NCBI RefSeq assembly: GCF_019236175.1
Contig: NZ_JAFAJM010000015.1
Span: 186,001 to 250,000 of the forward strand
Length of the DNA: 64,000 bases
Direction of reading: 5' to 3'
DNA from: Chryseobacterium sp.
GTDB taxonomy: Bacteria; Bacteroidota; Bacteroidia; Flavobacteriales; Weeksellaceae
In this document: in pieces, positions 28,123-36,491 of the stretch
Layout of the letters: each line of letters starts with the position of its first letter
Position numbering within the stretch: the stretch's first letter is position 1
Notes under the pieces: model-generated
Databases searched by the model: none
What the model saw: the letters and a program-made list of their open reading frames with translations, nothing else
Told to the model about the DNA's origin: nothing
Translations under genes and position numbers: made by a program

Positions 28123-29169
28123 ATGATAACAATATTAAACGATAATTTCTCGCAACTGAACGAATTTCTGCATGAAAAAAAATTCAGTAAAATTTTTATT
28201 CTTGTAGATGAAAATACTCACGAATACTGCCTTCCTGTTCTTTTAGGAAATATGGAAACCGATCTTGGGTTTGAAATTTTAGAAATTGAAGCCGGTGAAG
28301 AAATGAAAAATATTCAGACAGCCAACCAGCTTTGGGAAATTCTTACGGAAATGCAGGCGGACAGAAAAGCACTGGTCATCAATCTGGGGGGGGGTGTCAT
28401 CACAGATATGGGCGGCTTTGTTGCCTCTACCTACAAAAGAGGGGTACAGTTTATCAATATCCCCACTACCCTTTTATCGATGTGTGATGCCTCAATTGGT
28501 GGTAAAACGGGAATAGATTTGATGCATTATAAAAATATGGTAGGTACGTTTGCTTTTCCTGAGCAGATTTTTATTTATCCTAAATTCCTAGAAACATTGC
28601 CGTTTAAAGAATTAAGAAGCGGATTTGCCGAAATGCTGAAACACGGATTAATTGCAGACAAAGCTCATTGGAATCATTTAATTCAGATCCATAAGCTTGA
28701 AGTAGAAACCGTAACTCCTCATATCCGGACATCCATGAATATCAAACAGGATGTTGTGGAAAAAGACTTCCATGAAAAAGATATCAGAAAAACCTTAAAC
28801 TTTGGACATACGATAGGCCATGCTGTTGAAAGTCTGTGTCTGCAACGTAAAAATCCTATTCTTCACGGAGAAGCTGTAGCTATGGGAATGATTTGTGAAG
28901 CTCATCTTGGATATCTTGAACAGCTTATTTCCGAGGAAGACTCAAAAATCATCATCGAAAATATTCAGAGATACTACCCGTATTTAGATATCAGTGATTT
29001 TACAGACGAGGATATTACGGCATTATTATTAAATGACAAGAAAAATACAGACAGTAAGATTAATTTTTCTCTGCTTACTTCCATAGGTTCATGTAATTAT
29101 GATCATCAGTGCAGTCAGAAAAACATTCTGGAGTCGTTATCTTTTTACAGAAATCTGAATAACGCGTAA
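28123..29169 (+). CDS. aroB: 3-dehydroquinate synthase
   Basis: 348 aa NAD-dependent enzyme of the shikimate pathway. The glycine-rich NLGGGVITDMGGF, the phosphate/Zn region IPTTLLSMCDASIGGKTGID and FGHTIGHAVES with HGEAVAMGM are diagnostic. I chose the ATG at 28123 over an upstream TTG at 28117. The run of eight Gs near 28387-28394 in the glycine motif is in frame. Convergent with the S74 protein gene. Confidence 0.95.
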   Translation: MITILNDNFSQLNEFLHEKKFSKIFILVDENTHEYCLPVLLGNMETDLGFEILEIEAGEEMKNIQTANQLWEILTEMQADRKALVINLGGGVITDMGGFVASTYKRGVQFINIPTTLLSMCDASIGGKTGIDLMHYKNMVGTFAFPEQIFIYPKFLETLPFKELRSGFAEMLKHGLIADKAHWNHLIQIHKLEVETVTPHIRTSMNIKQDVVEKDFHEKDIRKTLNFGHTIGHAVESLCLQRKNPILHGEAVAMGMICEAHLGYLEQLISEEDSKIIIENIQRYYPYLDISDFTDEDITALLLNDKKNTDSKINFSLLTSIGSCNYDHQCSQKNILESLSFYRNLNNA

Positions 29170-29207
29170 TTATTTTTTATACAGATGAGCTGAACATCAT
29201 ATTATAT

Positions 29208-29240
29208 ACTAAACCCTGCTTGCGTTAAGCAGGGTTTAGT
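29208..29240. terminator. Bidirectional terminator
   Basis: 14-bp stem ACTAAACCCTGCTT / AAGCAGGGTTTAGT with a 5-base loop between convergent aroB and the S74 gene. Confidence 0.85.
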
Positions 29241-29245
29241 ATTTA

Positions 29246-31120
29246 TTATTTTTGAAAATATCTCTGTTTTGCAAAAGAAGATTCCAGACGTTTTAAGCGC
29301 TCTTCAAACAAGGTCTGTACTTGCTGCAATTCCATATTCATTTTTTTCAATGCAGTATTTTCATTTTCTAACGTCTCTATTTTTTTTGCCAGTTCCTGAG
29401 TTGCAGAAATATTCAGCATAGATAAGGCATCATAATCTACCGTTCTCAGATCGGATACTTCAGTTCCGTAAACAAATAGCTTTCCTTTAAGTTTTTTTCC
29501 TTCCAAATGTACTGTAATACTCTTATGAGTACTCTTTTTAATTTCTAAAATAATTTCTCCGGTTTCATCATATATTTTAAGAAATTTATCGTCTTTAGAA
29601 ATAGCTATCGGTCTTTCAAAGGTAAAAACCTCGTCGTTTTGCCGGGCTGGCTGATAAATATTGGGAATAAAAGTTTTCACATTATTTTTACTGACTGCCT
29701 GCGGATATACAGCTTCCACTTCCTGAGCAATTACCTTTTTAAATTCTTGTCTGCCGTACACCGCCTCATCTTTCATAAGATAATCGGTAATATCCAGTTT
29801 TTTTAAGATCGCTAAATCCTTTGTTGTATCTGATTTTCCTATGATATTTTTGATTCTTTTATCTGAAAAAAGCGAAGTCTGTGCCACACTCAGTTTCCCT
29901 ACCGCTATAATATTTCCATCTGCATACATAGATGTATTGGTATTGAAAGCCCCTATATCATTAGTATAATTCGGATAGGTAGTTAACATTCCGTCGGGAG
30001 CCCCCGAATCCGGGCTTATGCCGTAATAGGTAAGGCTTGATACAGCCAAAGGCCATGAGGCAGTCTTTAAGCGGATATCCAACGGAAATTTCGGTGCATT
30101 CGTTCCTATACCAATATTTCCGTTCTGATCAATATTGATTCTTCTGTTTCCGTCACCATCGGCAATGATAATATTATTTGAAAGTGAAGCAGGTAATCCG
30201 CTTACATTCGCTCCGATTATGGTATTCGCTTTTCCTGAAACAAGTCCTGTACCTGCCCGGAAACCGATAAAAGTGTTATAATTATTCGCGGTATTTAAAT
30301 TATATCCTGCAGATCCGCCAATTGCCGTATTTCCTCTTCCTCCCGGAAGCATCCGGAAAGCATCTCCTCCTATTCCTATATTGTCATCACCGGAGATCAG
30401 TTCCCTAAGAGAGCTGGCTCCAATGCCTACATTCCCTATGGTACTTTTAGCGGAAAAAAGTGAAAAATAGCCATTGGCAACATTATTATTTCCATCCAGA
30501 TTCGAATATAGTGCCCGATATCCGTAACCGGTATTCTGTATTCCGGATTTGTTACTGCTTAAGACCTCTGCTCCTATAGCGGTATTCATACTTCCTATGG
30601 TATTTGAAATCAAATTATTGACCCCTACCGCAGTATTGTTAAGGCCACTTGTATTAGCCGTTAAACTATTGACTCCAAATATAGTATTCGTCGTATTGAG
30701 TACACCGGATACTATATTATTTCTTTTAAAGATAACATCTACATTATCAGATGTTCCTATAAAGTTAACTCCGTTTACCATACCGGAGTTTCCCGTAAGG
30801 CTCCATCCTGTCATCACAACAGGTGTCAGATCATCCAGAACTTTTGTCCATCGTCCGGCAGTTGTACTCCAGTAATAATATCCCGGAACCAATCCGTTTA
30901 CAGCGGCTGTATTGTAAATCATTAAAGACTGGGCCGGCGATGGTATGGTCACGGTATCCGAACTTCCGGTCAGTGCAATTCGGGGGATTAAGATTCCTTT
31001 GTCAGAACCCACAATCTCCAGTACGGAAGAAGGGTTTGGTGTTGTGGTATTAATGCCCACCTGGGCCTGAAAAGTATTTTCAAAGAATAGAAATAACAGC
31101 AGCAATGTGCACTTTTTCAT
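29246..31120 (-). CDS. Exported adhesin/tail-fibre-like protein with S74 chaperone domain
   Basis: 624 aa. Signal peptide (1-19), then the GINTTTPNPSSVLEI start common to Bacteroidota surface proteins. Residues 140-330 carry head-type repeats of the form NTAVGVNNL / NTAIGAEVL seen in trimeric adhesins. At 410-500 is a peptidase-S74 intramolecular chaperone with the self-cleavage dyad S419 and K424 (FSDKRIK). The last 40 residues are a coiled coil (IETLENENTALKK). Likely a trimeric surface fibre. A 9-bp hairpin lies in its 5' UTR. Confidence 0.85.
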   Translation of the reverse strand: MKKCTLLLLFLFFENTFQAQVGINTTTPNPSSVLEIVGSDKGILIPRIALTGSSDTVTIPSPAQSLMIYNTAAVNGLVPGYYYWSTTAGRWTKVLDDLTPVVMTGWSLTGNSGMVNGVNFIGTSDNVDVIFKRNNIVSGVLNTTNTIFGVNSLTANTSGLNNTAVGVNNLISNTIGSMNTAIGAEVLSSNKSGIQNTGYGYRALYSNLDGNNNVANGYFSLFSAKSTIGNVGIGASSLRELISGDDNIGIGGDAFRMLPGGRGNTAIGGSAGYNLNTANNYNTFIGFRAGTGLVSGKANTIIGANVSGLPASLSNNIIIADGDGNRRINIDQNGNIGIGTNAPKFPLDIRLKTASWPLAVSSLTYYGISPDSGAPDGMLTTYPNYTNDIGAFNTNTSMYADGNIIAVGKLSVAQTSLFSDKRIKNIIGKSDTTKDLAILKKLDITDYLMKDEAVYGRQEFKKVIAQEVEAVYPQAVSKNNVKTFIPNIYQPARQNDEVFTFERPIAISKDDKFLKIYDETGEIILEIKKSTHKSITVHLEGKKLKGKLFVYGTEVSDLRTVDYDALSMLNISATQELAKKIETLENENTALKKMNMELQQVQTLFEERLKRLESSFAKQRYFQK

Positions 31121-31515
31121 ATTGTCGAGATTAGCGAATCCTTACAAAATTCGAGAATTTGTTTTGTAAGGGCATCTGGTTATCATTTTATAAGAACTAC
31201 AAAATTAATAAAGCAAAATGAGATAGACAGGATTTAGTTATGCTGTCTAAGGAAATCAGAATGATATAATAAAGGCCGCCGGAAGATCAGAAAACATTTT
31301 TGAACCTATCCTTTTTATAACGCAATAGTACAATATTACCTGATTTCATAAAAATTAAACCCGACATCCCTGTTATTTTGACAAAATTGTCAATTTAGAC
31401 AGCTTCTAAACAAACGTTTAATTAAAAAAATAATAAATTGATAATCAAAACGATACAACACTATTAATATGTTTCGGTACTGATTTTTTTATTGATTTTA
31501 ATCATAAAAAATATT
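31121..31515. other. Divergent intergenic region upstream of the porin array
   Basis: AT-rich, no ORF. Holds the hairpin at 31141-31170 and the palindrome TGATTTTAATCA (31493-31504), 14 bases before the sigma-54 type element of the first porin, a position usable by an enhancer-binding protein. Confidence 0.4.
31141..31170 (-). promoter_or_regulatory. 5' UTR hairpin of the S74 gene
   Basis: Perfect 9-bp inverted repeat CTTACAAAA / TTTTGTAAG with a 12-base loop, 21 bases upstream of the start codon. It may control translation or be an operator. Confidence 0.45.
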
Positions 31516-31517
31516 TT

Positions 31518-31533
31518 TGGCAAGCAATTTGAA
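31518..31533 (+). promoter_or_regulatory. Sigma-54 type promoter, porin 1
   Basis: TGGCAAGCAATTTGAA: GG at -24 and TTG at -12 with the required 12-base offset between the G of GG and the G of TTG. ATG is 83 bases downstream. Confidence 0.65.
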
Positions 31534-31615
31534 AGATACTCTGCGTCCAACGGGATACTTGGACAGTAGTAAAATTTAAAATTAAGAAAGAGTAAAATAT
31601 TAAAAAATTAAAGTT

Positions 31616-32263
31616 ATGAAAAAGTTAATTTTAGGATTAGCAGTAACTGCAAGTACGTTAGCGTTCGCGCAACAAACAGGAAACACGTCATCTAATCCAG
31701 TAACGTTTGGGGTAAAAGGGGGAATGAACGTATCTTCATTATCTAACGGAGCAGACTTAAGTGACTCTAAATCCAAAATCGGTTTTAATGCAGGGGTTTT
31801 TGCTAATATCCCGGTGGCGAGCTCATTCAGTGTGCAGGCGGAGGTTATTTATAACGACTTGGGTTCAAAAGTGACCAGAGAGTATTCTGCATTAGGAAAT
31901 ACATATAGAAGTGAATATTCAAGAAATCTGGGATATGTTGCAGTACCGGTAATGTTCCAGTATAATGCGACTCCGGAATTTTTCCTTGAAGCAGGTCCGG
32001 AATTCGGATTCTTAGTAAGTGCTAATGATAAATTTAAAAGCTCTACAAACAATAACACTAACACTCAGATTGCCAGCCTTAATAAGGATGACTTCAAAAC
32101 CTTCAACTTTGGTATCGGTATCGGAGCAGGATATTATTTCCTTCCTAACTTAGGAATTACAGCAAGATATACAGCAGGTCTTACAGATATTTATAAAAAT
32201 AATTCCGGTGATGCTGTAAAAAATAATGTATTCCAGGTAGGATTAGCTTATAAATTCAAATAA
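31616..32263 (+). CDS. Outer-membrane beta-barrel porin family protein, paralogue 1
   Basis: 215 aa. Signal peptide ending LAFAQ (about residue 19), then a small outer-membrane beta barrel (OMP_b-brl/PorT-like). Array hallmarks are VPVMFQYNA, LEAGPEFGFL, FNFGIGIGAGYYF and the C-terminal FQVGLAYKFK with an aromatic near the end as BAM signal. It differs from its neighbours in loops (TREYSALGNTYRSEYSR). Role of such proteins is mostly unknown; adhesion or passive transport are possible. Confidence 0.88.
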   Translation: MKKLILGLAVTASTLAFAQQTGNTSSNPVTFGVKGGMNVSSLSNGADLSDSKSKIGFNAGVFANIPVASSFSVQAEVIYNDLGSKVTREYSALGNTYRSEYSRNLGYVAVPVMFQYNATPEFFLEAGPEFGFLVSANDKFKSSTNNNTNTQIASLNKDDFKTFNFGIGIGAGYYFLPNLGITARYTAGLTDIYKNNSGDAVKNNVFQVGLAYKFK

Positions 32264-32302
32264 TAGGCTTTACATTCAATAACAAATTTTATATTCAATA
32301 CG

Positions 32303-32336
32303 AAAAGGTCAGATTTATTTTAATCTGACCTTTTTT
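32303..32336 (+). terminator. Rho-independent terminator, porin 1
   Basis: 13-bp stem AAAAGGTCAGATT / AATCTGACCTTTT, then TT. Same AAGGTCAG wording recurs after porin 2 and at the orphan unit. Confidence 0.9.
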
Positions 32337-32428
32337 ATTCTTAAAACCTAATTTTTGTTAAAAAATCAATACATAATAGTCTTTTAAAATCACTACCTAT
32401 TGATTTTTTGCGATTGCAATCATTGAAA

Positions 32429-32450
32429 AATGCTTTATGAATAAAGCATT
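32429..32450. promoter_or_regulatory. 22-bp palindrome upstream of porin 2
   Basis: AATGCTTTAT-GA-ATAAAGCATT, a perfect inverted repeat 30 bases upstream of the -24 element. GATTGCAATC (32412-32421) is a second palindrome nearby. Possible enhancer-binding protein sites. Confidence 0.5.
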
Positions 32451-32479
32451 ACAAATAAATACAATGGATTTTATTTTTT

Positions 32480-32495
32480 TGGCACAGCATTTGAT
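32480..32495 (+). promoter_or_regulatory. Sigma-54 type promoter, porin 2
   Basis: TGGCACAGCATTTGAT, closest of the set to the TGGCAC consensus, with the correct 12-base offset. ATG is 50 bases downstream. Confidence 0.7.
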
Positions 32496-32544
32496 AATAA
32501 ACAAAATGTTAAACAAAACTTAAAAAACTATTAAATAAATACTT

Positions 32545-33132
32545 ATGAAAAAGATTTTTTTAGGCCTAGCACTTGTAGCAGGTACTTTCGCATTCGCACA
32601 AAAAACTTCTACTAATACAGCAGCTTCTTCACCAGTTAGATTTGGTTTAAAAGCAGGTCTTAATATTTCTAACATTTCTAACAGCGATACTAATTCAAAA
32701 GCTGGATTCTACGGTGGTGTATTTGCTAACATTCCAGTAGCACAGGATTTCTCTGTACAGCCGGAAGTTTTATACAGCGGAATGGGGGCTAAATCTAAAT
32801 ATAACAGTAGTGATAAAATCAATTTAGATTATATTGCAGTACCGGTAATGTTCCAGTACAATGCACTTCCTAACTTATATGTAGAAGCAGGTCCTCAATT
32901 TGGTTTCCTGGTAGGTGCGAAATTAAAGACAAATTCAGGAAGCCTGGATCTTAAAGATTCAACAAAGACTTTTGATTTCGGACTTGGTCTTGGAGCCGGA
33001 TACTATTTTACTCAGAATATCGGAGTTAACGTAAGATACGTTGCAGGATTAACTGATATCGCAAAAAACAGAGTGGGTGGTGATTCTTCTAAAAACGGAG
33101 TATTCCAGGTTGGATTAGCTTATAAATTCTAA
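32545..33132 (+). CDS. Outer-membrane beta-barrel porin family protein, paralogue 2
   Basis: 195 aa, shortest of the four. Signal peptide ends FAFAQ. Shares VPVMFQYNALP, VEAGPQFGFL, FGLGLGAGYYF and FQVGLAYKF with paralogue 1, which is its nearest relative. The extracellular loop segment is reduced. It has its own sigma-54 type promoter and its own terminator, so it is an independent transcription unit. Confidence 0.88.
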   Translation: MKKIFLGLALVAGTFAFAQKTSTNTAASSPVRFGLKAGLNISNISNSDTNSKAGFYGGVFANIPVAQDFSVQPEVLYSGMGAKSKYNSSDKINLDYIAVPVMFQYNALPNLYVEAGPQFGFLVGAKLKTNSGSLDLKDSTKTFDFGLGLGAGYYFTQNIGVNVRYVAGLTDIAKNRVGGDSSKNGVFQVGLAYKF

Positions 33133-33170
33133 TAAGCGGATTACACACTAACAAATTTTATTTCAATACG

Positions 33171-33203
33171 AAGAGTCAGGTTATTTATTTAGCCTGACTT
33201 TTT
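33171..33203 (+). terminator. Rho-independent terminator, porin 2
   Basis: Stem AGTCAGG / CCTGACT within AAGAGTCAGGTT...AGCCTGACTTTTTT. Confidence 0.85.
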
Positions 33204-33218
33204 TGTTATGAACAATTT

Positions 33219-33234
33219 TGGCAAGGAATTTGCA
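33219..33234 (+). promoter_or_regulatory. Orphan sigma-54 type promoter
   Basis: TGGCAAGGAATTTGCA, the best match of the set at -12 (TTGCA). No ORF follows; the next gene is 316 bases away, with a terminator in between. Confidence 0.65.
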
Positions 33235-33240
33235 AATTAA

Positions 33241-33431
33241 ATAATGATTGTACCTATTATAATGTTTCTGAATTATAATTCCCGCTTCAATTCTAACACC
33301 ATTTCAAAAAAATAAATTATCGGTTATTAGATTGACTTCAGCTGTGAAGCGATTAAAAATGCGGACAGATCCGGAAAAGGCATTGTACAGGGTCATATAG
33401 AATACATTAGAATACATTTTGATTTCAATAG
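33241..33431 (+). other. Gene-free body of a promoter-terminator unit
   Basis: 190 bases with no ORF between the orphan sigma-54 type element and the terminator at 33432-33466. Either a small RNA of about 220 nt or the scar of a deleted porin paralogue. It ends with a GATTTCAATAGAAAAGGTCAG lead-in like that of the porin terminators. Confidence 0.45.
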
Positions 33432-33474
33432 AAAAGGTCAGGTTTACTCGTTTACATCTGACCTTTTCGCTTTT
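33432..33474 (+). terminator. Terminator of the orphan unit
   Basis: 10-bp stem AAAAGGTCAG / CTGACCTTTT, loop of 16 bases, then CGCTTTT. Sequence-related to the porin 1 and 2 terminators. Confidence 0.75.
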
Positions 33475-33501
33475 ATATGATTTTTATCAATTTTCTCTCT
33501 T

Positions 33502-33517
33502 TGGCGGGAGTTTTGCT
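33502..33517 (+). promoter_or_regulatory. Sigma-54 type promoter, porin 3
   Basis: TGGCGGGAGTTTTGCT with GG and GC at exact spacing. ATG is 33 bases downstream. Confidence 0.65.
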
Positions 33518-33549
33518 TCGATGTGAGAGTTAAATTTAAACTTTTAATC

Positions 33550-34251
33550 ATGAAGAAATTATTTGCCGGATTGGCAGTTGCAGGAAGTCTTTTTATGAAT
33601 GCACAGGAAAAAGCCCAATCCTCTTCTCCTATCACTTTTGGAGTTAAAGCAGGATTCAATGCCTCTACTCTCTCACGTACTAATGATCATGACGGTGATT
33701 TTCAGGATGATGAAGATAAAATGAAGGCTGGTTTTCATGCAGGTGTTTTCGTTAATATTCCGGTAGCACAAAAATTCAGCATCCAGCCGGAACTTCTTTT
33801 CACCCAGTTAGGAGCAAAAACAGAAGAAAGATTTAGTTACACTTACAACAACACGACGTACAGGAAAAATGCTGATTATAAAACAAACCTCAACTATCTT
33901 GTCCTTCCGGTTGTGGTTCAGTACAATATTCTTCCTCAATTATATGTAGAAGCAGGTCCTGAATTCGGGTTATTACTAGGAGGTAAATCAAAAGGGGATG
34001 AAACACAATCCAGCAAAACAGGTAGTGTAGTTGTTACCACTACTGAGAGTTTTTCCGAAAAACTTCCTATGGATTTTTACAACAGATTCAACTTTGGGAT
34101 AGGGATGGGTGCAGGTTATTATTTTACTCAGAACTTTGCAGTAACAGCACGATTTACTGCAGGCATCACAAACATTCTTAAGAATGCTGATGATGGTTAC
34201 AAAGTAAGAAACAACGCACTTCAGATTGGGGTAGCCTATAAATTCAAATAG
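33550..34251 (+). CDS. Outer-membrane beta-barrel porin family protein, paralogue 3
   Basis: 233 aa. The ATG at 33550 (MKKLFAGLAVAG) begins the signal peptide; the in-frame ATG-like codon at 33523 overlaps the promoter and is rejected. Has longer acidic and tyrosine-rich loops (NDHDGDFQDDEDK; SYTYNNTTYRK) but keeps VLPVVVQYNILP, VEAGPEFGLLLGG and LQIGVAYKFK. The acidic run early in the mature protein could bind a cation. Confidence 0.88.
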   Translation: MKKLFAGLAVAGSLFMNAQEKAQSSSPITFGVKAGFNASTLSRTNDHDGDFQDDEDKMKAGFHAGVFVNIPVAQKFSIQPELLFTQLGAKTEERFSYTYNNTTYRKNADYKTNLNYLVLPVVVQYNILPQLYVEAGPEFGLLLGGKSKGDETQSSKTGSVVVTTTESFSEKLPMDFYNRFNFGIGMGAGYYFTQNFAVTARFTAGITNILKNADDGYKVRNNALQIGVAYKFK

Positions 34252-34274
34252 ATATTTATTATTTTTCGATGTGT

Positions 34275-34302
34275 GCCGGATGCTTTCAGTATCCGGCTTT
34301 TT
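34275..34302 (+). terminator. Rho-independent terminator, porin 3
   Basis: Stem GCCGGAT / ATCCGGC with a short loop, then TTTTTA. Confidence 0.85.
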
Positions 34303-34523
34303 ATTTATAAATAAAAAATATCGGTAAATAAAAATATCATCTTATAATAATGATGAAAATTTTTCTCAATAAAGAGATATTTCTGTATAGAAAAAAATTA
34401 ACATAAAATTTATCATAAATATTCAATATATATTAAAATATTTTACTAAAAGCCGAACATGACAGTTGTTTTTTAATTATTAAAAACGCCTGTATACTGC
34501 TTTAAATCAGGGTTTTTGGAGTT

Positions 34524-34539
34524 TGGCAAGCATTTTGTA
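34524..34539 (+). promoter_or_regulatory. Sigma-54 type promoter, porin 4
   Basis: TGGCAAGCATTTTGTA with correct spacing; ATG is 39 bases downstream. Confidence 0.65.
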
Positions 34540-34577
34540 AAATAAAGTGCAAATAGTAAAATTAAAAAATAAAAATT

Positions 34578-35285
34578 ATGAAGAAGTTATTTTTAGGACT
34601 GGCTTTAACAGCCGGTACACTAGCCTTTGCTCAAGAAACTCAGACTACTCAGACCACTCAGACTGCCAATACATCACCTTTAAAAAAAGACGTTCAGCCT
34701 ATCAGATTTGGGATTAAGGCAGGTGGAAACTCCTCTTACTTCAGTGCACAGAGTTTTGGAATGAACAGCCAGAAACTAGGTTTTCATGCCGGTGCTTTTG
34801 TAAATATTCCAATTTCTAAACAGTTCAGTTTCCAACCGGAGGTATTATACAACCAGATGGGAGCAAGAGATGTGATCTCTTCCACTCCTGTTGAAAATGG
34901 GAATGTAAAAGTTCAGGATAAAGTAACGATGAATTATATTTCAGTTCCTTTAATGGTTCAGATGAGACCTCTTGATAAGTTTTATATTGAAGCAGGACCT
35001 GAATTCAGCTATTTCATTAATGGAAAAAACAAAGGAGATATCACCAGAACTACAACGACAGGTGGAGTTACAACTACCACCACTCAATCTCACTCTGAGG
35101 ACCTTGATAAAGACCAGATCAATAAATTCAACTTCGGTTTAGGTCTTGGTCTTGGGTATGATATCACCAATAATATCGGGATCAATGCAAGATATGTAAA
35201 CAGTCTGACGAAGATTGATAAAAATACTCCTGCAGCAGCCAATAACAACAGAGTTTTCCAATTAGGATTAAACTATAAGTTTTAA
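34578..35285 (+). CDS. Outer-membrane beta-barrel porin family protein, paralogue 4
   Basis: 235 aa, the most diverged of the four. Signal peptide ends LAFAQ; the mature start is a Thr/Gln repeat (ETQTTQTTQTANTS). Conserved parts are EAGPEFSYF, FNFGLGLGLGYDI and FQLGLNYKF. A threonine-rich loop (TRTTTTGGVTTTTTQS) faces outward by barrel logic. Ends the array before a bidirectional hairpin. Confidence 0.87.
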   Translation: MKKLFLGLALTAGTLAFAQETQTTQTTQTANTSPLKKDVQPIRFGIKAGGNSSYFSAQSFGMNSQKLGFHAGAFVNIPISKQFSFQPEVLYNQMGARDVISSTPVENGNVKVQDKVTMNYISVPLMVQMRPLDKFYIEAGPEFSYFINGKNKGDITRTTTTGGVTTTTTQSHSEDLDKDQINKFNFGLGLGLGYDITNNIGINARYVNSLTKIDKNTPAAANNNRVFQLGLNYKF

Positions 35286-35343
35286 TACAATCAGTTTTTA
35301 ATAATTAGATCAATTTTTTAACTTCAATGCAGCAATGCATTAT

Positions 35344-35379
35344 AGAATGGCCGAAAGAGATTCTTCCGGCCATTTCTGT
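35344..35379. terminator. Bidirectional hairpin terminator
   Basis: Long stem AGAATGGCCGAAAGA / TCTTCCGGCCATTTCT with a small bulge, between convergent porin 4 and the GDPD gene. Confidence 0.75.
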
Positions 35380-35404
35380 ATATAGTAAAGTAAAAAATAA
35401 AGTC

Positions 35405-36352
35405 TTATTCAAATATTCTCGGATCATCACTGATGACTCCGTCTATTCCCATTGTTTTCAGGTCCTGCAACCTTTCTTTAGTGTTTACAGTCCATGGGAT
35501 AACTTTCATTCCCAATCTATGGCATTCCTGTACGAGTTCGGGAGTAACCAGGCTCTGATCCGGGCTGTATATGGTAGGAGTAAAACTTAAAAATTTCATA
35601 TCTCCTTTCACTCCCGTAAGGTGGTTTGGATACAGTTTAAATTTTTCTGCAGGAATATTTTTAAAATAAGCCTGCTGCTGTGTCCGTTTTTTATCATCTA
35701 CTTTTTCCACCAGCAGTGCAGTCATTATTTTAGGATATTTCTTATGAATGATTTCCAGCGTTCTGGGATCAAAAGACTGGATAATCACACGATCCTGAAT
35801 TCCTTTTTCCAGAATAATTTTCATCATCAGGGCTACAAATTCTTCAGGTTCCGGATGGAAGACATGATCAGAGAAAGGACGGGTTTTGGTTTCTATGTTA
35901 TAGAATGGCAGTGGTCTTTTCAATTCACGTGAATAGCTTTCACAGGCGTCTATTACGGCTGAAAAAAGAGGTTTCTGAACCTTTAGTTTCTTTTGATCAG
36001 GATAATGATCAAGCTTCTTTAATCCTACGTCAAATGTCTGAATCTTTGCGTAAGGCATCTCATAAATCTTATAATAAAATCCGGAGTCTTTCGGAATAGG
36101 TGTTCCGTCGGCTTTTGTTACCAGTTCAGGAGACAGAAATGCGTCATGAGAAAGAATTACCTTTTTATCTTTGGTAATGGCTAAATCCATTTCCAATGTG
36201 GTGATGTTCATTTTCAGAGCATTCTTCATTGCGGGGATCGTATTTTCAGGATAAAGGGATTTTCCGCCCCGGTGAGCCTGTTTATCGAAAGACTGAGCAG
36301 AAAAACACTGAGCCAATACTATAAAAAGTCCTGTAATACATCCTTTTTTCAT
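35405..36352 (-). CDS. Glycerophosphodiester phosphodiesterase family protein, exported
   Basis: 315 aa. Signal peptide at 1-20 (MKKGCITGLFIVLAQCFSAQ). GDPD TIM barrel with QAHRGGKSLYPENTIPAM (substrate and metal residues), LEMDLAITKD and VILSHD, and the late WTVNTKERL. Hydrolyses glycerophosphodiesters, releasing glycerol-3-phosphate in the periplasm. The ATG at 36352 is chosen because the frame-extended ATG at 36373 would add a non-signal stretch. Confidence 0.9.
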   Translation of the reverse strand: MKKGCITGLFIVLAQCFSAQSFDKQAHRGGKSLYPENTIPAMKNALKMNITTLEMDLAITKDKKVILSHDAFLSPELVTKADGTPIPKDSGFYYKIYEMPYAKIQTFDVGLKKLDHYPDQKKLKVQKPLFSAVIDACESYSRELKRPLPFYNIETKTRPFSDHVFHPEPEEFVALMMKIILEKGIQDRVIIQSFDPRTLEIIHKKYPKIMTALLVEKVDDKKRTQQQAYFKNIPAEKFKLYPNHLTGVKGDMKFLSFTPTIYSPDQSLVTPELVQECHRLGMKVIPWTVNTKERLQDLKTMGIDGVISDDPRIFE

Positions 36353-36439
36353 ACACTGAAATTTTAACTTCACAAAAGTAGAATTTACATATATACTGTA
36401 TAATAAAGGAATGTTAAGCTTTTGCTACATTTAATCCAA

Positions 36440-36475
36440 AAGAAAAAGCCGGATCGCGTACGATCCGGCCTTTAT
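36440..36475 (-). terminator. Terminator of purF
   Basis: 9-bp stem GCCGGATCG / CGATCCGGC with loop CGTA, followed on the minus strand by TTTTT. Confidence 0.88.
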
Positions 36476-36491
36476 TTTTATAATGAATAAA

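Noticed and set aside
28387..28394. Run of eight Gs in aroB as a possible sequencing error
   Set aside because: The frame runs through it and gives the expected NLGGGVITDMGGF motif.
30140..30800. Direct repeats within the S74 gene
   Set aside because: They are coding repeats of the adhesin-head motif, not a separate DNA element.
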